64,000 bases of DNA from Hymenopellis radicata (lineage: Eukaryota; Basidiomycota; Agaricomycetes; Agaricales; Physalacriaceae). Made by a program: the position numbers and the translations under genes. Where the stretch lies: NCBI GenBank assembly GCA_015501595.1, contig JADNRX010000018.1, positions 62,001 through 126,000 of the forward strand, given 5' to 3'. The notes beneath the pieces are model-generated. The model had not been told where the DNA came from. It made no database searches and worked only from the letters and a program-made list of their open reading frames with translations. This document shows positions 22,382 to 32,047 of the stretch, piece after piece. Numbering within the stretch: the first letter of the stretch is position 1; each line of letters starts with the position of its first letter.

Positions 22382-23739
22382 CTAGGAGCGGGGCAGGGTA
22401 GAGCACGAAAAAACTGAGTACTAAGGGTTTGCCTGATATGTTCAGTATCGATGGTGAGCGGAGTTGGGAGGGGGTCATCGATAGGACCGGAAGGAAGGAA
22501 GGTTTATTCTCGTCTAAGAACTACCGAGTTGAGTAGGAACTAAACCGTGTGAGATATAAAACATGACCGCCTTTTCTTAGGACGGCTCGGTCGGGACCGA
22601 GATAGGATGAGAACCTTAGCAATAGGTATAGGACACGTTAAGATAGGGTAACAAAGAATTAGATGATGGTGGTGGTGGTGGTGGATAACCCTCGTCTTGT
22701 GGATAAGACGACAGGCTTTCGGACCACGTGGGTGCCCATCTCCCACGCGCCCAGGCCGAATTTCCACCCGTGCTGTGCACTGCCCGACAGAGGAGCAGCC
22801 TCACACAAGGCGGAAACCCAGCACGGCTCACTTCGCGCATCCCCATCACGAAGCAAGGCAGGGCAGTAGAGGTTGTGTTGCAGGCACTAATATAGTCGCA
22901 GTCTCCAGCGTAGAATACGTTTGATATTGTGTGAAGGACTATACATATGAAAACTTCTCGACGTGCAAGGCAAAGCCCGCCGTGACCCGCGGGAGCCACT
23001 ACAAGAACTTCTTCTCAAGAACCAGTTTAGGACGAAAATAACCCCATTCCCCGGTAGGTAGGTAGGTAGGTAGGTAGAATCGGCACAAGATCCCCGAATT
23101 CAGTTCGAGCTAAACAATCAAAAGAAAAAATAAACAAAAGCCCACATATCCCCCACCTTCATGATGGACAGCTGGTAGAGAAGGGGCAGCCTGGTAAGTT
23201 GTCGACCGTGTCACTGAGCCAGAGGCTCTGTCGCCCTCGCTCCCTTTTCATTGGTGGCGCTGCCCCAGTTGGGGATGGCTGGAAGAGGATGTCCCCGATG
23301 TGGTAAGGAGGCGCAAATCGTCACCTCTCTCTGGGGCAAATGTTTCTCTGGAGCAACACAAGAGGATTTGTCGAAATTCGGCGGCCCGGCATATGTTTCA
23401 AGTGAGACTCAGGTCAGCCACATAGGGAGGAAGCATATATTGCAGTCGACCGGCGGGGCAGACACGATGGTGAGAGCACCATGCCAGGCACGCTACCAGG
23501 GTTCGCCCAAAGCGCCGCTTTGAACTCACCCGCAGACAATAGTGTGAGGCATTCCGGAGCCGAGTGGCGTCAGCGTGCGACCGACAACCGGCCTGAAACA
23601 AATCGACGCAGCGGGCTGTGCACGACGCTGAGCAGCGAGGCCGCGCCGCGACGAGCGACACCTTCGCGTCATACATGGCAAACTACACGCTCCAAAGAAC
23701 GGACAAGCGCACCCCACTCACAGAAACAGTCCAAGCCCA
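22382..23739. other. Gene-poor stretch with microsatellites
   Basis: It holds a (GGT)n run at about 22667-22684 and a (GGTA)n run of about 26 bp at 23053-23078. The reciprocal (CCTA)n occurs at about 27652-27665. No gene is supported. Short frames through it have low-complexity translations. Confidence 0.5.
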
Positions 23740-24003
23740 AAAAACAGTCTCCGTCAACACGGTCCCAGTCAAAGAAACCTTTCCACCAAGCAACAGTCCC
23801 CGTCAAAACGGTCCCAGTCAAAGAAACCTTTTCCACCAAGCAACAGTCTCCGTCAAAACGGTCCCAGTCTAAGAAACCGTTCCGTACGCCTCGAAGTCAA
23901 AGAAACACCCCCGGTCAAAAACAGCCTCCGTCAACACGGTCCCAGTCAAAGAAACCTTTCCACCAAACAACAGTCTCCGTCAAAACGGTCCCAGTCTAAC
24001 AAA
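23740..24003. repeat. Minisatellite, unit about 50 bp
   Basis: Around five imperfect copies of a unit containing CTCCGTCAAAACGGTCCCAG and TCAAAGAAACC. Unit length varies (about 40-50 bp) through internal deletions. It creates an apparent Ser/Lys-rich open frame on the + strand that I regard as an artefact. Confidence 0.85.
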
Positions 24004-24165
24004 ACCTTTGCCACGGGGCTATGCGACGAACAAGAGCATGCCACGGGGCTACAGAACAAAACAGAGCATGTCACGGGGCTACGGAATGAGCAGGAGCTTG
24101 CCACGGGGCCACAGAACGAACAAGAGCATGCCACGGGCCTATGGAACGAACAAGAGCATACCCAG
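24004..24165. repeat. Minisatellite, unit 30 bp
   Basis: Five or more copies of a 30-bp unit of the form GCCACGGGGCTACAGAACGA + ACAAGAGCAT. It directly follows the 50-bp minisatellite. Because 30 is divisible by three, open frames run through it on both strands; these are probably not genes. Confidence 0.88.
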
Positions 24166-24234
24166 GAAACGTGTGGTGGAGGTGGCGGTAGAGAGCAAGA
24201 GCACGGTGGTGGTGGTCGATGGTCGCTGGTAAGC

Positions 24235-24543
24235 TCATGGTGACAGTAGTGGTCCGGAACCAAGTAGTGTCAAAGGCTCTGATGAGTCCGGGAATACGTA
24301 GGTAAAGTAGGCGGAGTCTGGTCCCTCTACGAGAGTTGCTGTTCCCTCGAAACCCGATTCGTCTTCCAAAGAGTTGGTATAAACACCCTTCTGTACGGCG
24401 TACGTGGTTTTGTCGCCTTCTACGCCGAGAACGTCGACGCTGAGCGATTGTGGATCAAAGCCTGGGAAATAGAGGGATGTTACAGCAGCAGAAACAGCCT
24501 GAACTGCAAATAGAGCACCGATAGAAAGAGCGACGGGGGTCAT
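24235..24543 (-). CDS. Secreted protein, probably truncated at its C-terminus
   Basis: It starts at 24543 with a signal peptide (MTPVALSIGALFAVQAVSA) and continues SLYFPGFDPQSLSVDVLGVE, KTTYAVQKGVYTN and FEGTATLVEGPDSAYFTYV. This resembles the first half of a common agaricomycete secreted protein of about 200-250 residues; I do not know a function. The frame stops after 102 residues, 70 bp from the 30-bp minisatellite, so the second half seems lost where the repeats begin. Either expression of a short form or a pseudogene is possible. Confidence 0.5.
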   Translation of the reverse strand: MTPVALSIGALFAVQAVSAAVTSLYFPGFDPQSLSVDVLGVEGDKTTYAVQKGVYTNSLEDESGFEGTATLVEGPDSAYFTYVFPDSSEPLTLLGSGPLLSP

Positions 24544-24781
24544 CCTTGTTAGATGTTTATGGTGAATGGTCCAACCGCCGAACTACCAACGCGATCGACA
24601 AAGTCACTCTGTGGCGGTGCACGATGTTTATCAACGCCGATCTAATGAATCAAAATGATCGCTTTACGACAACTCGTTCTTAAGCACTTCCCGAATCCAA
24701 CAGCTGTGAACAATTAACCATGTATGAGTATGTATAATTCTACGACAAATCGAAAACAAACTCCTAAATAATAACGACAGC

Positions 24782-26465
24782 ATGTCTGAAGAAATGTTCG
24801 AGGCACTCCTCAAGGAAGGCACATCCACCAAGCCGATGCAATCTCGCCAGGATACGTTTAGCTTAATCTCACACGCGAGAGACCTTGAGAAAGGTGGGTT
24901 TCTTGCCAACGACGAGCAGCAGAAACGGTTCTTCGCGTCCACCTTGTCTGCACTGCAGGATCCCAACAAGCGCCTCTGCCATCGCCGCATTCTTGGATTC
25001 ATGTCCATAATTGCTAGCGAAATGGAAGACTGGAGGCAGCTTCCCTTTAATGTGGTTCACAATCGGAGTGTCCTCCGCTTCCATCAGCAGGCATTCCTCC
25101 GCGCCGTGGCCGATTGGGTATTCGAGCCGCGCGAGACAAAGGAATGCAAGCAGCTCTTCCTAGGTAGTCTCAAGGACACTGATGTGAAACACTGTGCACG
25201 CCACTGCACAGACATTCGAGACCTGCTGGTTGCCCAAATCCACAACGTCGGGGATGCCAACATATTGAGTCGAACCCACCCTCTTCCTTCATGTTTCTTC
25301 ATAACCCTGTCTGCCGTCCTCTCCATCCCTGCTGCAGAGAAAAAGACAGCAAAGGTTGCAAAAAAGGTGAAGACCGCAACTGACGTGCAGGGCTTGGATG
25401 CGGCGTGGCCCAGAAACATGTCAGACCTTACTTCGTTCAGCTTTGAATCGATTCTCGTTCAGATGGATCGTTGGATTGATGCATATCCCCAGAGGTACCT
25501 ACCGATCTACCTTGAATCGGCCTTTTATCAACGAACAGATCGCTGGATTGATGCGTACCCATTCATCCCCGAGGTGTATTCTATTCTAGCATCGCTCATG
25601 GCTCTGTATCCACACCAGGTCATTCCGGTCATGGCTCAGACCCCGGGCTCCATTCCTCGTCACGCGCTAGACCACCTTCTTTCCATTAAAGAGTCCCGGC
25701 ATCAGCAAAATCCCAAGGGGCTTCTCACACAGATATCCTACATTGCACGATACTACGAGGAAATACTATATCACCCGAACTTTGACAAACTTCTTTCTTT
25801 TGATGGTAAGCGACGGTGCGCCCTTGTGTGTGTTATCATTGCTAACTCGTTATTAAGACAACGAAGAATACCAGTCAAAAATCCTATCCACATGCAGTTG
25901 GCTCCTCGACACTATCCCGGACATGCTTTCCATTACGGACCAGATTGGCGGAGTAGCAGGAAACTACGATCTAAAAGCCAAAGCATCCATCAAAACCTTC
26001 GAGCGCCTCGGGAGCACTCTACACGCGGCGAAGGGCATGCCTTTCACCAAAGGCCTCTACCACAAACGAATCCTCCAGCTCTCCCGCGCCAAACGCGACA
26101 TGGCGAACGACGCAATCAAGAGCGCGGTAAGCTGTTTCATCGGGCTCTCAGAATGGCAACGATGTGCCGCTCCACGATGTCCCGGAACCGGGGAAGGAGT
26201 GCTGATGAAATGCTCCGGATGCAAGCGGGTGTTTTTCTGCTCCAAAAGCTGTCAGAGTGCGGCATGGAGAGAGGGAGAGGCGCCGCATAGGGAGTTGTGT
26301 AAAATCGTAGCGCGATTGGTTGAGGCGACGAGTATCCCGGAGAACCCGACGATTGGGGATGTGCAGGATTTTTATAGGGCGGTTGATGGGAACGATGGGT
26401 TGGAGTCAGATTGCGTTGAGTTGAAGAGGTGTTATGATCGATTGACGAGTGCTCTGAGTGGGTAG
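24782..26465 (+). CDS. MYND zinc-finger protein
   Basis: Two exons, 24782-25805 and 25858-26465, split by a 52-nt intron (GTAAGC...ATTAAG), give about 543 residues. The bulk is helical with no recognised domain (EEMFEALLKEG, FMSIIASEMEDW). The C-terminal part has a complete MYND finger: CAAPRCPG, KCSGCKRVFFCSKSCQ and HRELC. Such fingers usually bind proline-rich partners. At about 25463-25560 the motif DRWIDAYP occurs twice, 26 codons apart, a small internal duplication. No lesions seen. A 220-bp A/T-rich leader follows the secreted-protein gene on the other strand. Confidence 0.85.
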
Positions 26466-26589
26466 CTTGCCTATCAGGAAATCAGGGAGAAACTGACATG
26501 TATGTTGTAAGTATATAGGACATACCTTTCGGCAATCCATGTAACCTTACCCGAACACTACACCCTATCATGCTTCTAGCTAGGATTGG

Positions 26590-28130
26590 GCTTCATCGCA
26601 CCACTGAGAGATAGCAAACCGCATCCGGAGAGGAAGGGTTGGACAGAGGGAAGATGACGGGGCGCGGGTTGAGAGCAGCCATGGCTTGTATCACGCTCGC
26701 GTTGAAGGCATCGATGCCTGCCGGAAAATGTCAGAATCACAATAATGATGGATCAATGATGAACACGCTTACAGAGATGGTCGACAGACCCAACAATGCC
26801 GTGGGCTTAATACCAATGATCTCGGGAAGGTTGGTCATCGGCGGTCCTTCGCAGTCGCGTCGGGAGAAATCCGCATATATGCGTCTCAAAACAGTCAGAT
26901 AAACGCACACAGGCCACTCACACTTCTTGTGTTCCGCCAATTTGCCTCGCGCATCGAAGACGAGACCTTGAGAGTTGACGAGCTAAATGTGTTCGCGAGC
27001 CTCGTCCACCGACAATCCCTGCAAGGTGAAGAAGTTCATGAGTTGCATGCCTACACCGACACCGGCAGAGCCAGCTCAAAGAATAGAATGCGATGGCTGC
27101 TCAGAGGGCGTCTAGAGACGGCCGAGCTGAATTTAGCAGCATTCAGGAAACCGCGGAGGACGACCGCGCCAGTGCCCTGAATATCGTCATTGAAGACAGC
27201 ATATTTGTTCCAGTAACGCTCCAGGTACTTGAAGGCGTTGTTGGTGGAAGAATACTATTACTTGGTTGGTTTTAGAAGCGCGACATTTTGAAAAGAACAG
27301 ATCGTACCTCGAACTGGATCACCACCCAACAGATGGACAGCGATAGCGACTCAGATTCTGATTACATCCGTAATACTGTACTACTTACGTATGTATAGTC
27401 GGCCAAGTCGAGTTCCTTACATAATATACCTAATTTTTCTTCCCCCCTGGTCCCCCTCCGTAGTCGGGCTACCAGCCTTATGCTGGTGTCGAGGCCTCGT
27501 GCCTTTGAATCAGCGGCGAGAGAAGCGTGCGCACCTTCTTAAATGCGGAGATATCCTCACGCCTACTCAGTCGTTGAGTGAAAACACGATCTAGCCCGCC
27601 TCTAACGTTTTCACACCCGGCCGTTCCTGATTGGGACCTGGTGCCGTCTCTACCTACCTACCTACCAACTTGGGGGGAAGGTGACGGACATCTCATGCAT
27701 GAATCCGTCCATAAACGCGCACATCTCTTCGTCCGGGACGCGCTTTTGGCGGAGTCTGAGATAGAGCGGGTCATCGAGGAACTTTTGGTTGTTCGTTCCA
27801 AGGTTGAGGCAGATGGGAATGGTCGACGATGGTCGAATACTATTCGGGCGAGTCGGACGAAATACTCGAAAGAAGGAAAATCTCTCACCTAGCTCCAGCG
27901 ATGTAAAGCAAAGGCATGCCAGTGAGTCTGATATCGCCCAAACCGAGAATGCGGGAACCTTGGGGGAAATATGTGTGAGCGAGAGCGGGTGTACAAAAAT
28001 AAATGCGTACCGTGCGTCGCTGAGCTGCAGGAAATATTGCTGCGACCTGAAGTTGGGAAGTCGGTCCATTTGTAGCCGAGTGGTCGCCTTGTAGCCTTGG
28101 CGAAGAGCAGGCGGGACGTCATCGCTCAAT
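26590..28130 (-). pseudogene. Malic enzyme, decayed
   Basis: Recognisable blocks in order on the minus strand: RILGLGDI (near 27945), LNLGTNNQKFLDDPLYLRLR (about 27780), then ERYWNKYAVFNDDIQGTG-like sequence near 27200, GAGSAGVGVGMQLMNFF, VNSQGLVFDARGKL, MTNLPEIIGIKPTALLGLST and AALNPRPVIFPLSNP near 26670. These are the substrate and NAD(P)-binding motifs of decarboxylating malate dehydrogenase. Lesions: a lost base before GAGSAG, a Trp-to-TAG change in 'REHI-LVNS' near 26985, and no recognisable N-terminal third. Some introns are still intact (for example GTAAGC...CGGCAG at about 26718-26773), which argues for decay of a once normal gene rather than a processed copy. Confidence 0.78.
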
Positions 28131-29431
28131 GCCGACTTGCCGATGCAAGGCTTGAGCCAAACAATGCCAACGTAACTTGGCGCGTCATCCAGATTCCCCG
28201 CCTATCTCCCTCTCTCTCTTACCACCACCATCTCAAGCCCAGATACAGTCCGGCGAGGATGGATGGCCCGCGGCTGACTTTATGTCGCCGCTGCGCGATG
28301 CAGCCGACGCTCGACTGTATGTCGGCGCTGTCATGAATATATCGCCCTGCTGCATGGTGCAGATGACTCTATGTCGCACTGCGAGCGCGACGGTGAGCTG
28401 CTTTACACTTTTTCTGGGTTGCTGGCGCACTTTCAGTAGGCAAATCCGACCTTGAAATCGCGGAACGAATGCGGCAATGCCGCCCTGTCTTTACTGTCGA
28501 GTGGTCTTGACGTTGTTGGTGACGCATAAAGGCAGCCCAGGTACGCGTCCCGGTCTATCTCTATCCACCACTGGCCTTGTCTTCACCCCCATCACCTAGA
28601 GACGGGCTGTGGATGCGACCGTAGCCATCGTGAACGCGAACGCAGCTGCGATGAGCGCCGTTTACGCGACTGCAGCCACAACGGAGTACGATGCCCATTA
28701 TGAAGATTCAGGAGCAAGACTTGGAGAGTATCTGAAGGATACACAGCTTGATTTGAGACGGTACGGACATTTCTCCGAAATATGAGACGCATATATTCAT
28801 GTTTTCCGTTGTCAGTGAGAATGTCTGCATAGGCAGACTCGTTATAGCACGTCGGCGTCCTTTTGACCATATCGCCCAGCTCGTTGCCGTGCATTACTTG
28901 TGGTTGACCGAACTATGTGGCGGCGCGATATGCGCCCGAGTCTTCTGGATCTCGCCCTATCAAATGTCCGTGTATCACAGGTGTGTCTACATATTTATGG
29001 GAATCGTGCTATTTCCTCGTATTATGGCCTTCTGATCGTTCTGCAGAGGCTCTCCGGTGCGCCGCGACGACGACGCGTTTACAACGTGACTCGCTTGTGT
29101 TTGTTGATGATGATGACACGCAGGTTTCTTCATCCTACCAGCATCGCTGATTCTTTGCTGCCTGCCGTCCTCCCTTAGTGCATTCTCCCTCACCCTCGGT
29201 ATATCTCTATTCACTTATCTTCTCGTCGCCGAGCTCTCTGACGATTCCAGGTGGTCAAAGGCAAAATACTAGGTCGAACACCCAGACACAACCTCAGCCT
29301 GCTGCCATTTGACTGTCTTGTACGTCTTGGAATCTGCCCAAGTGTGTAGCTAATGGTTTCTTCGTATTCTCGCTCTCGTTCCATTTTGCATTAGCTTCCT
29401 CAGTATACTCCGTCTACTCAAGTTGACAGTA
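28131..29431. other. Gene-poor stretch
   Basis: No protein, tRNA or clear repeat is recognised. Open frames are short and overlap on both strands. Confidence 0.45.
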
Positions 29432-29684
29432 CTGTATACTTTCGACCGGATGTTCGCCGGTCGTGATGCGTTATGCAACGAACTTATATGAACTAAGTTC
29501 GTTGCCAGGCACGGAGCCCCGACTTACCGCATTTGGACGTCCCGCCGTAGGCGGGAGCGAAATTTTTACCGTTTTGGGCCATCTGACCCTGAAATTGAGG
29601 TCCGTGATGCGTTATCCTAAGCGATAAGTTCGGTTCGTTGCCCTCCGTGATCCGTTATTCGAATATACGGTCGAAAGTATACAG
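29432..29684. mobile_element. MITE C
   Basis: This 253-bp element has termini CTGTATACTTTCGACCG and its inverse, and TA duplications at 29430-29431 and 29685-29686. The interior has TGATGCGTTAT motifs near both ends (direct and inverted) and a GC-rich hairpin region (CCCGCC...GGCGGG). Its outer TTTCnACCnTAT sequence is shared with elements A and F. Confidence 0.88.
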
Positions 29685-29863
29685 TATACTAACGTCTTGA
29701 TAGGTATTCTCCCTGTCTTGTTTGCTTGAGTATGAGTATGAGTTGGGCTAACCACACGGTTGCATAATATACCAACAGCCATGGCTCCGCGCTAGCATGT
29801 TCCGGCCACAAGCCCGCGGTTGCCAAGTAGAGATCACCACGAGTCGCATGAGTCTGGAGAGTA

Positions 29864-30330
29864 CTGTACTACTGTACACTTTAATTCAATTCGTCGGTCA
29901 CGGGTCACAGAGGATCCGAAATCGACGAAAAGTCACAAGAGTCACAGCGAAAATTGAGAAAAAGTCCCCGGCGGGGCCCCCGCCAGCCTCCCGCCGCAGC
30001 TCCGCCGCGGCGGCAATTACCATATATGGTAATTCGACGAAACCATAATTTCGTCGGACCGGTCACAGGTCACATGGCCCGACGAATTGAATGAAAGTCT
30101 ACAGTATTTCGATCAATTCGTCAGGTCGTGTGACCTGTGACCGGTCTGACGAAATTTTCGTTTCGTCAGATTACCTTATTTGGTAATTGCCGACGCGGCG
30201 GAGCTGCGTCGGGAGGCCGGCGGGGCCCCGCCAGGGTGTTTTTCGCGAAATTTTCGGTGACACTTGTGACATTTCGTCGATTCACAGGTCCTTGTGACCT
30301 GTGACCAACGAATTGATCGAAATAGTACAG
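29864..30330. mobile_element. MITE E, split by MITE D
   Basis: The outer element begins CTGTAC at 29864-29869, resumes at 30105 with TATTTCGATCAATTCGT and ends with the inverse at 30330. Joined, the two termini match for the first 22 bases. The element is 232 bp without the insertion. TA duplications lie at 29862-29863 and 30331-30332. The neighbouring tandem copy at 30541 onwards has the same flanks with one TA (30557-30558) and no element. Confidence 0.9.
29872..30104. mobile_element. MITE D, nested in MITE E
   Basis: This 233-bp element starts CTGTACACTTTAATTCAATT and ends with the near inverse. It is inserted at a TA seven bases inside the left end of element E, with TA at 29870-29871 and 30105-30106. 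It belongs to the same subfamily as its host (ATTCAATTCGTCGG, GTCACAGGTCACA). It contains GC-rich CCGCCGCGG-type inverted sequence in the middle. Confidence 0.88.
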
Positions 30331-30331
30331 T

Positions 30332-30710
30332 ACTCGTGAATCAACTCGGACTCGCAGGGTCAAATACTCGACTCGACTCGACTCGTGAGTCAGGGGGACT
30401 CGAGTCAGGCGAGAGTCATGAACAGCCTAAGGCTAATATCTGACTCGTGTCCTGACTCGTGTTGACTCGTGCATGAACACATGAATCAATGAAAATATCT
30501 GCTAAATAGCTTAAATAAGGTTTAACTACAGCAATATACTAGATGAGTCTGGGGAGTACTCGTGAATCAACTCGGACTCGCAGGGTCAAATACTCGACTC
30601 GACTCGACTCGTGAGTCAGGGGGACTCGAGTCATGCAAGAGTCATGAACAGCCTTTGACCCCCATGAGTACTCGCCTGATGAGTCACGAATCGACTCGAG
30701 TCAGGACTCG
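30332..30710. repeat. Tandem duplication rich in CGACTCG/GACTCGTG
   Basis: A unit reading ACTCGTGAATCAACTCGGAC, then (CGACT)n and GTGAGTCAGGGGGACTCGAG, occurs at 30332-30430 and again at 30558-30650. The copy-1 left flank is at 29838-29863, on the other side of the MITEs. Repeated GACTCG and GAGTCA words fill the block. It is non-coding. Confidence 0.85.
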
Positions 30711-30886
30711 TGGTGATCTCTATTGTCAAGCAGTGTCCCATGTGAGTGGGCACTCAAGTTGCCATCGTTCGCATACACCACTTGATGACTGCCAGACCCC
30801 ATGGCAGCCATCCCAATTGAGCCGGATTTTTACAGAGTCTCTCAAGACACCAACTTAACCACTAGGATTATATACTACACACCAAA

Positions 30887-31222
30887 CTACACCAAGCCAA
30901 ATCCCCGTAGTGCCAGAGCCATGTCATCGTCACATTCCAAGGCCTCCACTGCATCTTCATCTCCAGCCAGGTCATCATCTCCGTCGTCTTGGATTGTATC
31001 CTCCTGACTACAAATCCCCTCATACAGAGCCCCTGCCGGAATGAACATTGGAGACTCATCGAACAGTGTGAACATGTTGGAGACATACTGCCCGAAACAA
31101 GCACACGACCGCTCTAAGGACAACAGTGTGTGCAGCACGAACAATTCTTGCCCCGTTTCGCGTAGTGTCTTCCAGCTGACATCCCTGGCATCGAGCTCGT
31201 CCCAGAAAGCATTGCGCCGCAC
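30887..31222 (-). other. Open frame of unknown nature
   Basis: A 111-codon frame (WDELDARDVSWKTLRETGQE, CACFGQYVSNMFTLF) with an acidic tail (DDGDDDLAGDEDAVEALECD). It looks protein-like, but I recognise no domain and see no splice partners. It might be part of a degraded transposon ORF or an orphan gene. Confidence 0.25.
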
Positions 31223-32047
31223 TCATCGCACACCAGCAAGGCATGGACCTTGTCCTCTACGCTGCTACGAAATGCTGCATACATGGCCTATGGAAGGCTG
31301 CATGTATGGGCTCTATATATTGCCACGGATGTTCTAAGTACGTCCTCTATGAAAGGCCTTCCGTACCCATGTAAGCACCTTGTATGGCGGGGGGTGACCC
31401 TTTAATACAATTAAAGAATTTTGTGATGAGTGCAGTGATGGCCATCGGGGTTCGGCGAGGCAGAGTCAGCTCAATGGGCGACGTAACCAGTCAGCGTGCG
31501 ATACGCAGAAGCTCATTCCTTCTTCCAGGTACAGACTGTATGGGTCCGAGAAATCGTGGGATCTGACAGAGGGAACGTTCGTGTGTGCGGAGAATGTCCA
31601 TAAATTTGGCACGCGGTAGAAGCTCAGTAACGCGCGATGAAAGTGTGAGCCTCTGGGTCTACTTCGAGGCACACTCAAGAGCTGAGAGCGAAGACAGAGT
31701 TGGCAGTCCCTTTATGCAGTAATTAGACGTTGTTTTTGCAAGCGAACAGGGACAGTCTGGAAGTTCCGATGAGCAGTAAAGATTGTCTGGCGGTAAGAGG
31801 TCAGTGTAACCTGAAACAGCATACTAGGTACAGCAAGGTAACAGTAAAAGAAAAGCTGGGTCGGCGGGAGGTGTAATGATTGGTCACCGGCCTGATTAGG
31901 AAGTGGCACGCCATCAGGCAATCACGAATTCAGGCCTTGTTCCCGACCTGCTTCCTCGATGCCGGCGACGCTGCAGAGGACTTGTACTACTTGTTCTCTA
32001 CGCTCATAACGCTTGCGGCCGACGCTTCCCGGTCAGCATCGTCGCCA
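31223..32047. other. Intergenic, upstream of ATG1
   Basis: No supported gene. Direct and inverted 'cctatggaaggctgcatgta'-like words occur near 31270-31310. The last 150 bp are probably the ATG1 promoter and leader. Confidence 0.45.

Noticed and set aside
22663..22767. A poly-histidine protein encoded on the minus strand at the GGT run
   Set aside because: It is only the translation of a trinucleotide microsatellite, with no surrounding gene signals.
23481..23999. Ser/Lys/Gln-rich 172-codon frame on the + strand
   Set aside because: It is created by the 50-bp minisatellite and has no domain, signal peptide or credible splice partners.
24004..24165. Regular 30-bp repeats considered as a CRISPR array
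   Set aside because: The repeats are head-to-tail without unique spacers, in a eukaryotic genome with spliced genes.
23946..24263. Cys/Ser/Pro-rich 105-codon frame on the minus strand resembling a cysteine-rich secreted protein
   Set aside because: The regular cysteines come from the 30-bp tandem repeat; the frame is a repeat artefact.
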